From an uncultured Treponema sp. (GTDB lineage: Bacteria; Spirochaetota; Spirochaetia; Treponematales; Treponemataceae): DNA of 28,343 bases. Made by a program: the position numbers and the translations under genes. The stretch's first letter is position 1, and every line of letters starts with the position of its first letter. The notes below the pieces were generated by a model. That model was not told where the DNA came from. It did not search any database and saw nothing but the letters and a program-made list of their open reading frames with translations. Below, piece by piece: positions 27,734 through 28,343 of the stretch. Location of the stretch: NCBI GenBank assembly GCA_934699065.1, contig CAKUWD010000014.1, forward strand, positions 1 to 28,343, in the 5' to 3' direction.

Positions 27734-28343
27734 ATGTTAGATGTACTTAGCGATGCCGACTATGAATTGTTCCGCAAAGTAATATATGATGAAAGCGGAA
27801 TCACTTTTTCGGCCACAAACAGATCGATTCTCGATAGCCGTATAAAAGAAATGCTTCGCAAGAAGAACTTGAATACGCCACAAGAGTATTATGCCCTGAT
27901 TTCTAAAGATCCGGAAGAAATGAAAATAATGCTGGATGCAGTTACTACAAATCTTACCCGTTTTTTCAGAAATCAGCCGCACTTTGATTCATTTGTTAAT
28001 TATGTAATTCCGCATGTGATTGAGTATAAAAAAACAACTGGCGACCGGACAATCAAAATCTGGAGTGCAGGTTGTTCAACAGGCGAAGAGCCTTACACAA
28101 TTGCTATGATTATGAAGGAGATTTGTCCGCCAGATTTCAATTTCCAGATTACTGCTTCGGACATTTCGCTCAAGTCAATCATGACAGCACAACAGGGCTT
28201 CTACCCGGATGCTCGTGTAGACGGAGTTCCTGAAAATTATCTTTCTAAGTATTTTACAAAGGTAGACGGTGGCTATCAGATTAAGGATGAAATCAAGAAT
28301 ACAATCCGTTTTGATTATCATAACCTTAAACACGATTCTGGTG
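27734..28343 (+). CDS. cheR: CheR-type chemotaxis methyltransferase (3' truncated)
   Basis: The frame runs from ATG 27734 off the right edge (203 codons). It has the CheR N-terminal helical domain (ADYELFRKVIYDESGITFSA), the receptor-binding/catalytic motif DAVTTNLTRFFRNQPHFDSF, and the SAM-binding motif IKIWSAGCSTGEEPYTIAM. ITASDISLKSIMTAQQGFY follows. It transfers methyl groups to glutamates of chemoreceptors. There is no ribosome binding site; TATAAT lies 7 nt before the ATG, suggesting leaderless translation. The end of the SAM domain and any C-terminal extension are outside the window. Confidence 0.93.
   Translation, partial: MLDVLSDADYELFRKVIYDESGITFSATNRSILDSRIKEMLRKKNLNTPQEYYALISKDPEEMKIMLDAVTTNLTRFFRNQPHFDSFVNYVIPHVIEYKKTTGDRTIKIWSAGCSTGEEPYTIAMIMKEICPPDFNFQITASDISLKSIMTAQQGFYPDARVDGVPENYLSKYFTKVDGGYQIKDEIKNTIRFDYHNLKHDSG

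Overview
The window reads as chromosome of a host-associated (rumen or gut type) Treponema or close relative in the Spirochaetota. This is inferred from the gene content (diderm envelope genes, an LPP20-type secreted pair, a FliG-like motor protein, CheR), from AT-rich codon use, and from short palindromic repeats whose in-frame copies encode VVEPVETT or VVSTGSTT. There are no rRNA or tRNA genes, CRISPR arrays or complete insertion sequences.

Layout. 1-2.6 kb: the end of an outer-membrane barrel gene, then exbB, exbD and tonB, which energise outer-membrane transport; a palindromic-repeat array lies between exbB and exbD. 2.7-3.3 kb: a small conserved gene and a broken pair of small genes. 3.3-4.6 kb: uxuA. 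4.6-5.7 kb: a TetR regulator and an acetyltransferase with two operator palindromes. 6.0-9.5 kb: a PAS-GGDEF protein facing a histidine kinase / response regulator / membrane protein operon. 9.5-11.4 kb: a VapBC-like toxin-antitoxin pair and an Rpn-type nuclease gene behind a terminator. 11.5-15.9 kb: two related LPP20-like exported proteins and a CsgG-like/PDZ protein. 15.9-17.6 kb: a divergent GIY-YIG protein, a small unknown and a FliG C-domain protein. 17.7-19.3 kb: uxuB. 19.4-24.1 kb: a membrane-anchored serine hydrolase, an outer-membrane pseudogene, a membrane LuxR-type regulator, an XRE regulator and a CPBP protease. 24.1-27.4 kb: uxaC, kdgA, kdgK. 27.4-27.7 kb: a long inverted-repeat element that could encode a 6S-like structured RNA. 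27.7 kb to the end: the start of cheR.

How the genes work together. uxaC, uxuB, uxuA, kdgK and kdgA make a complete route from glucuronate to pyruvate and glyceraldehyde 3-phosphate. They lie in three separate islands, but uxuA, uxuB, uxaC and kdgA each carry a palindrome with core ATACTAG, in three cases placed over the -10 box. They therefore look like one repressed regulon whose regulator is outside the window. Four signalling genes (histidine kinase, membrane LuxR regulator, cheR and possibly the GGDEF gene) have a TATAAT only 6-8 nt before a start codon and no ribosome binding site, which suggests leaderless mRNAs. Several palindromic repeat families have spread through gaps and into two metabolic genes.

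All assignments come from reading the sequence and remembered family features. No database search, fold prediction or alignment was run.
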